Part shown: piece by piece, positions 27,843-36,098 of the stretch
Numbering within the stretch: the stretch's first letter is position 1
Layout of the letters: every line of letters starts with the position of its first letter
Assembly (NCBI GenBank): GCA_030682255.1
Contig: JAUXOK010000016.1
Span: 1-64,000 of the forward strand
Direction of reading: 5' to 3'
DNA length: 64,000 nucleotides
Source: Bacteroidota bacterium
GTDB lineage: Bacteria; Bacteroidota; Bacteroidia; NS11-12g; UBA955
Notes under the pieces: model-generated
What the model was told of the DNA's origin: nothing
The model's database searches: none
The model's input: the letters and a program-made list of their open reading frames with translations, nothing else
Translations under genes and position numbers: made by a program

Positions 27843-27930
27843 GGAGAGTTGTCCGAGTGGCTTAAGGAGCACGCTTGGAAAGCGTGTATATCGCAAGGTA
27901 TCGAGGGTTCGAATCCCTCACTCTCCGCCA
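27843..27930 (+). tRNA. tRNA-Ser (anticodon GGA)
   Basis: The acceptor stem GGAGAGT pairs with ACTCTCC. The D arm GTCCGAGTGGCTTAAGGAGC is typical of serine tRNAs. The anticodon stem CACGC/GCGTG encloses the loop TTGGAAA with anticodon GGA. A long variable arm (class II tRNA) and the T loop GGTTCGAATCC follow. The encoded 3' end is GCCA, so CCA is present in the gene. It reads UCC and UCU codons. A rho-independent terminator follows within 12 nt. Confidence 0.97.
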
Positions 27931-27941
27931 AGATTTACAAA

Positions 27942-27969
27942 AAACCTCAATTGTATTGAGGTTTTTTTA
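27942..27969 (+). terminator. Rho-independent terminator after tRNA-Ser
   Basis: AAACCTCAA (27942-27950) pairs with TTGAGGTTT (27955-27963), continued by a T run to 27968. Confidence 0.8.
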
Positions 27970-28160
27970 TACCCTTTTTGTCTGAGCAAAGCTCGAGCAC
28001 AAAAAGAGTATAAAAAGGATAGCCTTGTAACGGCTTGGTTTTTTGTAAATATTGAAGCCGACCCCTAAGGGATCATTTTAAATAATCCCGAAAAAAATTT
28101 TGTTTGAGCAAAGCTCGAGCACAAAAAGGGTATAAAAAGGATAGCCTTGTAACGGCATGG
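27968..28160 (+). repeat. Pair of 63-bp direct repeats downstream of tRNA-Ser
   Basis: 27976-28038 and 28098-28160 are the same 63-bp sequence with 3 differences, 122 bp apart. Each contains the small hairpin GAGC-AAA-GCTC. The first copy also has outer arms TATACCCTTTTTGT (from 27968) and ACAAAAAGAGTATA, giving a long hairpin that the second copy has mostly lost. No coding frame was recognised. From 28161 to 28338 I see only AT-rich sequence without features. Confidence 0.8.
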
Positions 28161-28338
28161 GAAAGAAGAATTTTTAACATTTATCCAACATTAGAAATTA
28201 TCAACTCTCAAGTTCGTTATTATAAAAAATAAGATAACTTATACAACAATATTTATTTAACACTTAATATCAACAAAGGGATAAGTTTTGGATGTAATTA
28301 ATATGTTTTTGAGTATTAAGACAATTGCCATTAAATTA

Positions 28339-31300
28339 TTATCTCAACAAGTAAAACACCCCTTTTTTATACTTCCATGAGGTACTTTTACCTTTGTACT
28401 TGATATGATAAATGTAGTAATCTGTAGGACATAGATTCCCTTTATAGGTACCATCCCAACCTTTTTTTAAGCCATCGCTTTCAAAAAGCTTTTCTCCCCA
28501 TCGGTTATAAATCTGTAAATTAGATTGAACTACAGATTTGGCATAAATCTTAAATACTTCATTGGTTTCGTCATCATTTGGAGAAAAGGCATCTGGCATA
28601 AAAATAGAAACTGTATCCAAAACACAAATTTTTACTTTAAAACTATCTTTACAACCACCTTCGTTTGTAATTATCAACTGAATTACATAGTTGTCAGTAT
28701 CTCCAATATAGGTATGACTGGGATTAAAAGCTTCGCTGTATTCTTGTTTATAACCATCTCCAAAATTCCACTCCCCTTTTATTCCTCCTTCGCTTAAATT
28801 AATAATTTTTACTAAGGCATTATCACTATAAACACATTGGCCAGATGGAACTGTGGTAAAATAAGCCCTTATACGATGATAACCCAAAACATTTGCACTT
28901 GTGTCGTAGAAACAACCTGTATTTAAATTCTTTACCCTTACTTTATATGTATTAGCTACTGGAGCTACTATATTAGGTGTTATCTGAGGCGGTATAGTAT
29001 TCCATAAATACGAATAAGGACCATCGCCATTCATTTTTAAATTAGCAAAACCTAAATTACCAAAACATAATTTATCATTAGTTTGAATCTGACCATACAT
29101 TTGTGGATGAACATACACAAATTGAATTTTTACAACCGAATCACTACAACCATCATAAGCTACTACTCTGAAAGTTTGCGAAATCTTAGGCACATCATAT
29201 ATATTAGTAACATTATACTGACCAGAACTCCAAAAGAGGTTGACATTATTTGTTCCTCCATTTGTAATAGTGGATAATTCAATAGTTTCACCGACACAAA
29301 TTGAATCTTTATCTACACTCAAAGACATTGAGATAGGCATACCTACAACAACATCTTTAACCAATTGGTTGACACATTTTCCTTGCCCTATTTTATATAC
29401 AATCTGATGATTGCCCGCACCAGCAAGTGATGGATTAAAAACTTGGTTTAAAACAGCTCCACCTGTTAATACACCTCCTGAAGGATTTAAGTTAATGATA
29501 GTATTGGAATCTTTAAAACAATAATAATCTCTCAATCCAGACCATGATATACTTGGCAATGGATTCACCGTAATTCTTATAGTATCTATACATCTTCCTG
29601 GATAACTAAAGTAGATAAAATGAGTACCAACTCCCGCAACTACTGGGCTAAATACACCTAAAACAGCATTTGTTACTCCTTTACCAACAAAAGTGCCTTT
29701 TCCCTCTCCATTGAACAATCTAAATGGATCGTCAGCAACACAAAAAACTGTATCTTTTTGAATATTGGCCCTTGGATATACATGAATAACAATAGTATCA
29801 CTACAACCATTTGCATTTCCAATAATTTGATTATAAGACCCTTTCCCAGCTAGTGAAGGGCTAAACTTCTGATTAAATAAAGCATTGCCTACAATGGCGT
29901 TACTCCCAGAAAAAATCATATTCCATGGATCATTAAACAAATAAGAATTTCGCATAAAATAGGCCGTATCGTAAACACAATTTTTAATAGTGTCTTTATA
30001 AAATTTTGTATATCTTAAGTACATGATTTTATCATCTTTACAGCCATTGGGAGCATGATAGGTTAAATTTGTTTGAGTAAATGTAACTTTGTTTGGCACC
30101 CTAAAAGAATCTGCATCAAAAATACCATTCCCAGAATCAAAAATGCCTTTTCCTGTCCAATATCCACCACTAGGTATGCCCGCAAGCAATACCCTTTGTC
30201 CAGCATCTGGACAGGCTATCTCATCCCATCTCGCATCAACATCTTTAATAAACCTCTTTAAAGTATCTATGCAACCGTTTATTACATAAACATAGTTTTT
30301 GTTGCCTGGTCCAGCAAATAATGGCCGGCTAATACCACGTCTAAAATTAATGATACCTGGTCCAAACCAATTACCTCCAATAGGACTAAAATTTTGAATG
30401 GTATCAAAAGGCTTAGATTTACAAATCGTATCAAACTTAGGAATTTGAATACCATCTACATTGATAATCTTATCACTTGTGCAACCGCTCCAACTGTATG
30501 TTACAACAAAACTACCTGGTATTGATGGTGGTGTAAACAAACCATTAGATGAAATATGTGGACCGCTCCAAGTGCCCCCAGTGGGTGTAAATCCAGTTAC
30601 TAAAAAAGAATTTGCGCCAGGACAAGCCGCATTTGGGGCTCCTGCATTTATGGCTCTAACTGTTACCAAAACTGAATCCCTACAAGAACCAACATTATAA
30701 TACACTTTTTTAAATCCACCTCCTGAAACGGCAGGATCAAAAGTACCATTTGCCCCATTGGTAATTCCTGAACCTGTCCAAACGCCACCTAAAGGTAATC
30801 CCATCAAATTAAATGGACCACTTGATTGGCAAATGGTTGTATCATTTTGTGCTATTGGCGGGTCCAAAACCGTAATATCAACTGTATCTATGCCTGAAAC
30901 AGATACACCATCAGAAACACGCAGAATATACCTTGTATCATCAGTAGGACAAATTGTTTTAGGAGGCGCTCCAGTTAAGCCTCCACTCAACCATGTGTAA
31001 CTATAATTCACCGAATTACCTCCTGTTATAATAGCGGTTAAATTAGCGCATGACCCTTTACAAATTATTAATCTATTACTTCTTAAATCTACATTGATTG
31101 GGCAATTGGTAATTTTGAAATTTAATCGTGCTGTTATTAACCAAATACTATCGCATGCATCCTTAAAATAAGAATTAAAGTCTAAAACATAGTTACCACT
31201 TCTATTCAACCCTGATGCAAAATTGATATCAAAGGAATTGGTTTCTTTATTGACACAATTGATTGGTGTTATGGATGAAATTGCGGTAGAAAGGGTTCCA

Positions 31301-31878
31301 GATAATTTAAAATTTGAAGCATCTATTGAATCACAATGAAACTTTTGATCTAAGGTAACTCTTATTTTTGTAGAATTACAATCTGGGTCGGCCAAGGCAC
31401 TAAATTTTGGTTGTGGCACTTGTGTTACTTTTCCTTCCCAAGTTAATTCCCACCCATCACAAACTATGTTTTTATCTGAATGAAAATAAAAAGTTAAAGC
31501 AGAATCGTTGCTTGTGAAAGAGGATGGATTGTTGATACTTCCTGTGTAGGTTCTAATTAAATTCCCGTTGGTATCATTACCTCTATAAACCTTTAAATAA
31601 TCGGAAACATTTTCTGTACAAAACGCCCCATTAAATTTGATAGTAATACTACTTGCCCCTTTAACTACAATAGTGAAAATCAAATCTTCATTATTGGCAT
31701 ATTTACCAGTCGATTGTTGATTACCTTCACTATCTGTCATTATGCCTTTACATGCGTATACTTTGGCGTTAGACATTTTATAAGCAGTTTGAGCCACAGC
31801 ATCATTCATAATCAAACATTGACCAATTAACATGATTAATCCTAATAATGGACGATATTTAAATCTAAAACTATTCAA
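28339..31878 (-). CDS. Giant surface protein with T9SS type B (gliding-motility-type) sorting domain
   Basis: An 1179-residue secreted protein. After a signal peptide (ending around DAVAQ), residues about 35-150 form a CUB-like domain (ITIKFNGAFCTENVSDYLKV, FYFHSDKNIVCDGWELTW). The middle is a series of Ig/SprB-like modules repeating GG-x-W-x-G-x-GI and FDPAVSGGG / FSPSLAGKG-type units about every 70-80 residues. A PKD domain (EGGIKGEWNFGDGYKQ) precedes the C-terminus, which reads MPDAFSPNDDETNEVFKI ... NRWGEKLFESDG, the type B sorting domain. Cysteines are abundant. It is the last gene of a six-gene operon, 3 bp after the small lipoprotein, and would be exported through SprA as a surface adhesin-like protein. 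Confidence 0.88.
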   Translation of the reverse strand: MNSFRFKYRPLLGLIMLIGQCLIMNDAVAQTAYKMSNAKVYACKGIMTDSEGNQQSTGKYANNEDLIFTIVVKGASSITIKFNGAFCTENVSDYLKVYRGNDTNGNLIRTYTGSINNPSSFTSNDSALTFYFHSDKNIVCDGWELTWEGKVTQVPQPKFSALADPDCNSTKIRVTLDQKFHCDSIDASNFKLSGTLSTAISSITPINCVNKETNSFDINFASGLNRSGNYVLDFNSYFKDACDSIWLITARLNFKITNCPINVDLRSNRLIICKGSCANLTAIITGGNSVNYSYTWLSGGLTGAPPKTICPTDDTRYILRVSDGVSVSGIDTVDITVLDPPIAQNDTTICQSSGPFNLMGLPLGGVWTGSGITNGANGTFDPAVSGGGFKKVYYNVGSCRDSVLVTVRAINAGAPNAACPGANSFLVTGFTPTGGTWSGPHISSNGLFTPPSIPGSFVVTYSWSGCTSDKIINVDGIQIPKFDTICKSKPFDTIQNFSPIGGNWFGPGIINFRRGISRPLFAGPGNKNYVYVINGCIDTLKRFIKDVDARWDEIACPDAGQRVLLAGIPSGGYWTGKGIFDSGNGIFDADSFRVPNKVTFTQTNLTYHAPNGCKDDKIMYLRYTKFYKDTIKNCVYDTAYFMRNSYLFNDPWNMIFSGSNAIVGNALFNQKFSPSLAGKGSYNQIIGNANGCSDTIVIHVYPRANIQKDTVFCVADDPFRLFNGEGKGTFVGKGVTNAVLGVFSPVVAGVGTHFIYFSYPGRCIDTIRITVNPLPSISWSGLRDYYCFKDSNTIINLNPSGGVLTGGAVLNQVFNPSLAGAGNHQIVYKIGQGKCVNQLVKDVVVGMPISMSLSVDKDSICVGETIELSTITNGGTNNVNLFWSSGQYNVTNIYDVPKISQTFRVVAYDGCSDSVVKIQFVYVHPQMYGQIQTNDKLCFGNLGFANLKMNGDGPYSYLWNTIPPQITPNIVAPVANTYKVRVKNLNTGCFYDTSANVLGYHRIRAYFTTVPSGQCVYSDNALVKIINLSEGGIKGEWNFGDGYKQEYSEAFNPSHTYIGDTDNYVIQLIITNEGGCKDSFKVKICVLDTVSIFMPDAFSPNDDETNEVFKIYAKSVVQSNLQIYNRWGEKLFESDGLKKGWDGTYKGNLCPTDYYIYHIKYKGKSTSWKYKKGVFYLLR

Positions 31879-31881
31879 GCT

Positions 31882-32319
31882 TTATTCTTTTTTAATAATG
31901 ATTTCTGGTGTTACAATTAAATTACTCCAATTACCTGCTTTATCTCTCAACTTTATTTCAAAATTTGTAAACTCCTGATTGGCAGAACCCAGCAAAAAAA
32001 CATTTTTTATATTGACTCTAACTTTTCCTTGTATTTGAATTTTACTATTGGGCGGAGACAATGGTTTGATGAAATAATAATCGGCCTCATTCAACCTTTT
32101 ATCTTTAACATAAATTGAATTCTTATCAGGGTCTTCCTCTCCTATATCTCCATCTCCATCAATGTATTCTATCTCAATTACTAAACTGTCTTTAAATTGA
32201 ATCAGCTCTGTTATACTTAAAGACAACAACTTAATTTGAGGTATTTTTGAAACATTCGCTTCCTTTTTGCAAGACGCAATGAATACCAACATTATCAATA
32301 TGTAAAACAACTGCTTCAT
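31882..32319 (-). CDS. Small lipoprotein
   Basis: A 145-residue lipoprotein with lipobox FIASC (Cys17). The mature part is beta-rich with the acidic segment EYIDGDGDIGEEDPDKNS, suggestive of calcium binding or an Ig-like fold. This DGDGDIG segment recurs in uncharacterised Bacteroidota lipoproteins in my recollection. It overlaps the gene before it by 4 bp and precedes the giant T9SS protein by 3 bp, so it is part of the six-gene cassette. Function unknown. Confidence 0.7.
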   Translation of the reverse strand: MKQLFYILIMLVFIASCKKEANVSKIPQIKLLSLSITELIQFKDSLVIEIEYIDGDGDIGEEDPDKNSIYVKDKRLNEADYYFIKPLSPPNSKIQIQGKVRVNIKNVFLLGSANQEFTNFEIKLRDKAGNWSNLIVTPEIIIKKE

Positions 32320-33272
32320 TCGCTAAGTATTAAAGCAAAATATTTCTTAAAATTAAACGATGTTTCGCTAGATGGAATAAAAACTCTTGGATTGATATTA
32401 TCTGTTGTTTCTGACCTTAACCAAATAACATCACCGGGTAATCCTAATTGGCTAATATTTAATGTTAAGCTAAACCAATATTCAACATCAGCACCAGATA
32501 TTCCTTTGGTAATAAATGGGGTTGTTTCTTTTACCAAATCAAAAGGCACATTTTGATAATCATTTGGATTTAAACTGTAATTCAATTGACTTGCCCCCAT
32601 CTGTCCTAACGGTGTTTTATCGTCTAAAAAAGCCACCATGATTTTGATTTGATTGGCTCCCGATGGAACCACAATTGGATTATAACCCAAATGAGGCAAT
32701 GGTGTTGAAGAACCTCCAACAAATGCTATTAATCCGCCTAATTGTGGTGGAAAATCTAAATTTGTAGAACTGTTTCCAAATTGATCTTTAGCACCTGCAT
32801 TGATCCAATTTCTAATATTTTCAATGTACTGTTCCTTTTTTTCTGGCCAATCACTTCCGGGGTCAGTTGTTAATGGCATTTTACCTTGGCTACCAGGAAT
32901 AAACTCCAAAATCCTATGCAATAACATACTCTTAGCTGCATCTCCTGGCACAACTCTGACTCCAAACTGTGGATTATTCGGATCGTAATTAGTTGTTAAT
33001 CGGTTGATTAACGAATTATAAGAACTTTCTACACTCCTAAAATCAGGCTCAAAATTCCCATCATGACAGCCACTATTTGAACAGGTTGGTTTAAAAATGT
33101 TTTTATGTAAGCCTTCAATCGTATTGGGGTCAAGATTAACATCTACTACTACTGGGGGCTTCTTTGTGTCTTTCCAATCATCATAAGGATTGGTTTTAGA
33201 GCTTGACTTTTTACAAGAAATAAGCACAAAACTTAAAACAAAAAATAACGCTATGTAATACAATACTCTCAT
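32316..33272 (-). CDS. Lipoprotein with C-x4-CH heme-like motif
   Basis: A 318-residue lipoprotein with lipobox LISC (Cys20). At residues about 62-80 it has NIFKPTCSNSGCHDGNFEPD, a C-x4-CH motif of the kind found in cytochrome-c-like regions of exported Bacteroidota and Planctomycetes proteins. PGDAAKSMLLHRILEFIPGSQGKMPL continues the cytochrome-like pattern, including a downstream Met that could be the sixth ligand, and IRNWINAGAKD closes the domain. The C-terminal 150 residues are beta-rich. It directly abuts the DUF1501 gene (no gap), which suggests a shared complex. Confidence 0.72.
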   Translation of the reverse strand: MRVLYYIALFFVLSFVLISCKKSSSKTNPYDDWKDTKKPPVVVDVNLDPNTIEGLHKNIFKPTCSNSGCHDGNFEPDFRSVESSYNSLINRLTTNYDPNNPQFGVRVVPGDAAKSMLLHRILEFIPGSQGKMPLTTDPGSDWPEKKEQYIENIRNWINAGAKDQFGNSSTNLDFPPQLGGLIAFVGGSSTPLPHLGYNPIVVPSGANQIKIMVAFLDDKTPLGQMGASQLNYSLNPNDYQNVPFDLVKETTPFITKGISGADVEYWFSLTLNISQLGLPGDVIWLRSETTDNINPRVFIPSSETSFNFKKYFALILSE

Positions 33273-34613
33273 TTAAATACGATCGAATAAACTAAGTGCT
33301 TGAGGGTCTAATAAGCCTGCATTTTTCACTTCGTCTTTAAAACCAAGAATGTCTGCTATTGTCAAAGAAAAATCTGTTACTTTACCAATAGGATTAGACT
33401 CAGAACCTATCATCAAATTGGACGGCACATTTTTGCCAACCATCCCACCAAAAACTCTGAGTGAATTGAAATCCCCATGGTCGTAGCCATACCAATCATT
33501 TTCATCAAGAATTGGATTGTGATTGAGATTTCTTCCACATTCTGGCACAAAAGTCATAATTGTTTTGCCGCTCATTTCAGGGATTTGAGTTTGAATATAA
33601 TTCCATAAAAAACCAAGTGCATGGTCGGCTTTGTGCATGGCTTGTAAATAACCTGTAAAATTGCTGTGACAGCCATCAATATTGCTCATATTAACAACCA
33701 ACAATTTGGGTTTAAAAACCCTTAATACCTCAGCTGCATAACCAATGGTTGTACCATCGCCACTGTTTACAGGCGGCATAGGAATTAAACCAGCAGTTTG
33801 CCTTTGGAATGTGTTGTCTATAAACTCTTTGATTCTAGTTTTTTCCTCATCCGTGTTTTTAATTCCAGGAATATCACCCTGCCTGATATTGAAAGAATTA
33901 TCTAAAAAATTCTTCATTTTATACATGGGTTCTAACTCCTCTTGTGGGTGATATATTTTAGCGTTAGAAAGTGTATTTCTGCCATCTGCACCAAAGGTGA
34001 TGCCAGGTGCAAAAAAGTTTGCCCCATATTGTAGTCCAAAATCAGGATGTCTACTTGAATTTAACAATGGTGTTGAATTACTAATGGTATTTCCAATAAA
34101 CCAAACATCTGTGGCTTTAAAACCTCCAAATCTTCTAGCATATTCAAAAATGGTAGGATTAATAGGCCTAACTTTTAAACCTTGTCCTTCTACTCTACTG
34201 CCTGTTACTAAAGAATTTAATCCTCCATAATGCCCGCCAGAAATGGCCCTCATTTCAGCAAAAATGGTTCCCTGTTTTTGAATAGATTGAGATAGTATTT
34301 TTGGAATGGGCTGACTGCCATTTGGTAATCCAGAAGGCGTTGTACCATAAGCGATTTTTGAGGATGGCGGGGCTCCTTCCAACATATTATATAAAATATT
34401 GCCTTCAACATTGAAACCTTGACTGTCCGCTAAATACCGCTGTAAAATAGAATCTTGCTGCCTTAATCCACCTCCAAATATGACATAAACTACATGTTCT
34501 GCTTTTGGATCATTACTCCTTGCAAACAAACGACCAGTTGGCAATAAGTATGGCAAAACTAGACTACCAGTTGCCAAAGCGGCTGTTTTCTTTACGAAAT
34601 CTCTTCTTTTCAT
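33273..34613 (-). CDS. DUF1501 protein with Tat-type signal
   Basis: A 446-residue exported protein. The N-terminus MKRRDFVKKTAALATGSLVL has the twin-arginine pattern (RRDF) and a weakly hydrophobic segment, so it is probably Tat-exported as a folded protein. The body (HVVYVIFGGGLRQQDS, AEMRAISGGHYGGLNSLVTG, LVVNMSNIDGCHSNFTGYL, YGYDHGDFNSLRVFGGMVG) resembles DUF1501/alkaline-phosphatase-superfamily proteins; Asp/His residues in the last two segments could bind metal. Family members in Planctomycetes and Bacteroidota commonly sit beside DUF1549/1553-type genes, as they do here. The substrate is unknown. Confidence 0.78.
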   Translation of the reverse strand: MKRRDFVKKTAALATGSLVLPYLLPTGRLFARSNDPKAEHVVYVIFGGGLRQQDSILQRYLADSQGFNVEGNILYNMLEGAPPSSKIAYGTTPSGLPNGSQPIPKILSQSIQKQGTIFAEMRAISGGHYGGLNSLVTGSRVEGQGLKVRPINPTIFEYARRFGGFKATDVWFIGNTISNSTPLLNSSRHPDFGLQYGANFFAPGITFGADGRNTLSNAKIYHPQEELEPMYKMKNFLDNSFNIRQGDIPGIKNTDEEKTRIKEFIDNTFQRQTAGLIPMPPVNSGDGTTIGYAAEVLRVFKPKLLVVNMSNIDGCHSNFTGYLQAMHKADHALGFLWNYIQTQIPEMSGKTIMTFVPECGRNLNHNPILDENDWYGYDHGDFNSLRVFGGMVGKNVPSNLMIGSESNPIGKVTDFSLTIADILGFKDEVKNAGLLDPQALSLFDRI

Positions 34614-34628
34614 TTTATTGTATCATTT

Positions 34629-35135
34629 TTAGTAGAAAAAGTATTCGTCTGATGCAGCAAAAGCTGTATAAACTAATTCTGGGGTAAAATTGGGGTTTGA
34701 TTTATTTGAGTTTATAAAATTTTTGAACCACGTTCTTTCTGCCTCTGTGGGTCTTCGGATGAAAAAACGAACATAAGTTTCTTCTATAAAACGGTCAGTA
34801 CTATCTGTCATCATTTTACGCGAAGGCAACCTTACTTGCGTAGAATTCATATAATTACTGATAATAACCTCATTAATGAGCGACTTATCTCCGCAACTTT
34901 GAATAACTCTGTCTAATCTCGTTAATTCATTAACAGAAGATGGCTTTTGAAACAAATTGGTAGATAAAATACTGTGGTATTCTATATTTGATTTAGCTTT
35001 ATTTTTATTGAGATTGTCGCCATAAGAAGTAGTAGATTTAACTTCATAGCGAGAAGTGTCATTCTTTTTACATCCATGGATAACACCCAAAAAGATAAGC
35101 AAACAAATTATTATATTAAAACTGCGCATATTCAT
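34629..35135 (-). CDS. Lipoprotein with DUF1549-like C-terminal repeat
   Basis: A 168-residue lipoprotein (lipobox GVIHGC, Cys22). The C-terminal half, EETYVRFFIRRPTEAERTWF followed by ELVYTAFAASDEYFFY, is similar to the repeat in the preceding gene (WAYLSLIGREPTTQES ... LMILTTDEYAQF), so the two probably arose by duplication or by splitting of one larger protein. It overlaps the preceding gene by 20 bp and lies 15 bp before the DUF1501 gene. Function unknown. Confidence 0.68.
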   Translation of the reverse strand: MNMRSFNIIICLLIFLGVIHGCKKNDTSRYEVKSTTSYGDNLNKNKAKSNIEYHSILSTNLFQKPSSVNELTRLDRVIQSCGDKSLINEVIISNYMNSTQVRLPSRKMMTDSTDRFIEETYVRFFIRRPTEAERTWFKNFINSNKSNPNFTPELVYTAFAASDEYFFY

Positions 35136-36048
35136 CGGTTGTTAAAATCATTAATTGTACATTTTGAAAATCTTTAGTTGTATAAAAGTCTTTCATCAAA
35201 TTAACAGACTCTTGTGTGGTGGGTTCTCTTCCTATCAGAGATAAATAAGCCCATTTAATTAAACCTTCATAAAACTCTTTAGAACTTGTTAAAGCTTTGC
35301 AATAACTTTTTTTGCTATCTGCAAATTGTCCAAACAAGGCACCCCCTGTTCCATATTCTATGATATCAAATCCAATTTTAAATTCATCTCTTGTAGGGAA
35401 TCTAAAAAACAAATCATCGTAAGAGGCATTCACAAAGTTGAGCGAATTCATATTGATAACATCATAAATGGGATTATCTAACATATATCTATACATATCG
35501 GCAATTCCAATAACACCTATTCTGTATAATCGTCTAGACTTAAGAACGTTTGTGCATCTTTCTATGGTTTCTTTTGCACTAAAAACACCAATAGAATCTC
35601 CTACCAAACGAGATGACAACAATGCAAATTGGGCGTTTCCTATGGGCTGAGAAATTTCAGATTCAGACGCTCCTTCAATTAACCTTGCTTTTGTTAAATC
35701 ATAAATCCTTTGATAATAGGCATGTTTGTAGGATGAATCACCAATTACAAAACTTGAATCTGTCATTAATCGATAAATAATTTGCTGTCTTGCTTCATAA
35801 GACAAACCTCCTCCTCTTAAAATGGCTAAATCTCTAATGGCTTCTGCATCTAATGGTTCTCTGCCTAAAAGGTCAATATAAATTCTATTGATATAGTTTT
35901 CAACTTTAACGGTTGATACATTATCGTAGTTTTTTGCTTGATTGTTTAATACTACCTCTTGTTCCTTTTTTTTACAAGAAACAAACAACAACACTAAAAC
36001 AAAAAAACTAAAACCTAAACCTTTTAATATAGTAATTTTTCTATTCAA
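35116..36048 (-). CDS. Lipoprotein with DUF1549-like repeats
   Basis: A 310-residue lipoprotein with lipobox LFVSC (Cys25). Two copies of a helical motif are visible: YINRIYIDLLGREPLDAEAI (about residues 51-70) and WAYLSLIGREPTTQES near residue 270. The LLGRxPxxxE wording is that of DUF1549-type (Planctomycetes PSD1) proteins, though this protein is much shorter. It is the first gene of the six-gene cassette; a 50-bp gap separates its start from the E1 fusion gene upstream. Probably periplasmic or outer-membrane-tethered. Confidence 0.66.
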   Translation of the reverse strand: MNRKITILKGLGFSFFVLVLLFVSCKKKEQEVVLNNQAKNYDNVSTVKVENYINRIYIDLLGREPLDAEAIRDLAILRGGGLSYEARQQIIYRLMTDSSFVIGDSSYKHAYYQRIYDLTKARLIEGASESEISQPIGNAQFALLSSRLVGDSIGVFSAKETIERCTNVLKSRRLYRIGVIGIADMYRYMLDNPIYDVINMNSLNFVNASYDDLFFRFPTRDEFKIGFDIIEYGTGGALFGQFADSKKSYCKALTSSKEFYEGLIKWAYLSLIGREPTTQESVNLMKDFYTTKDFQNVQLMILTTDEYAQF

Positions 36049-36098
36049 ATTGTAATAATCAAAAACAAATTAATAAATAAAAAACGACAAAAACAAAT

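Noticed and set aside
30461-31000. Two 80-codon frames opposite the giant T9SS protein
   Set aside because: They are antisense shadows of a long gene with clear domains; no start signals or known motifs.
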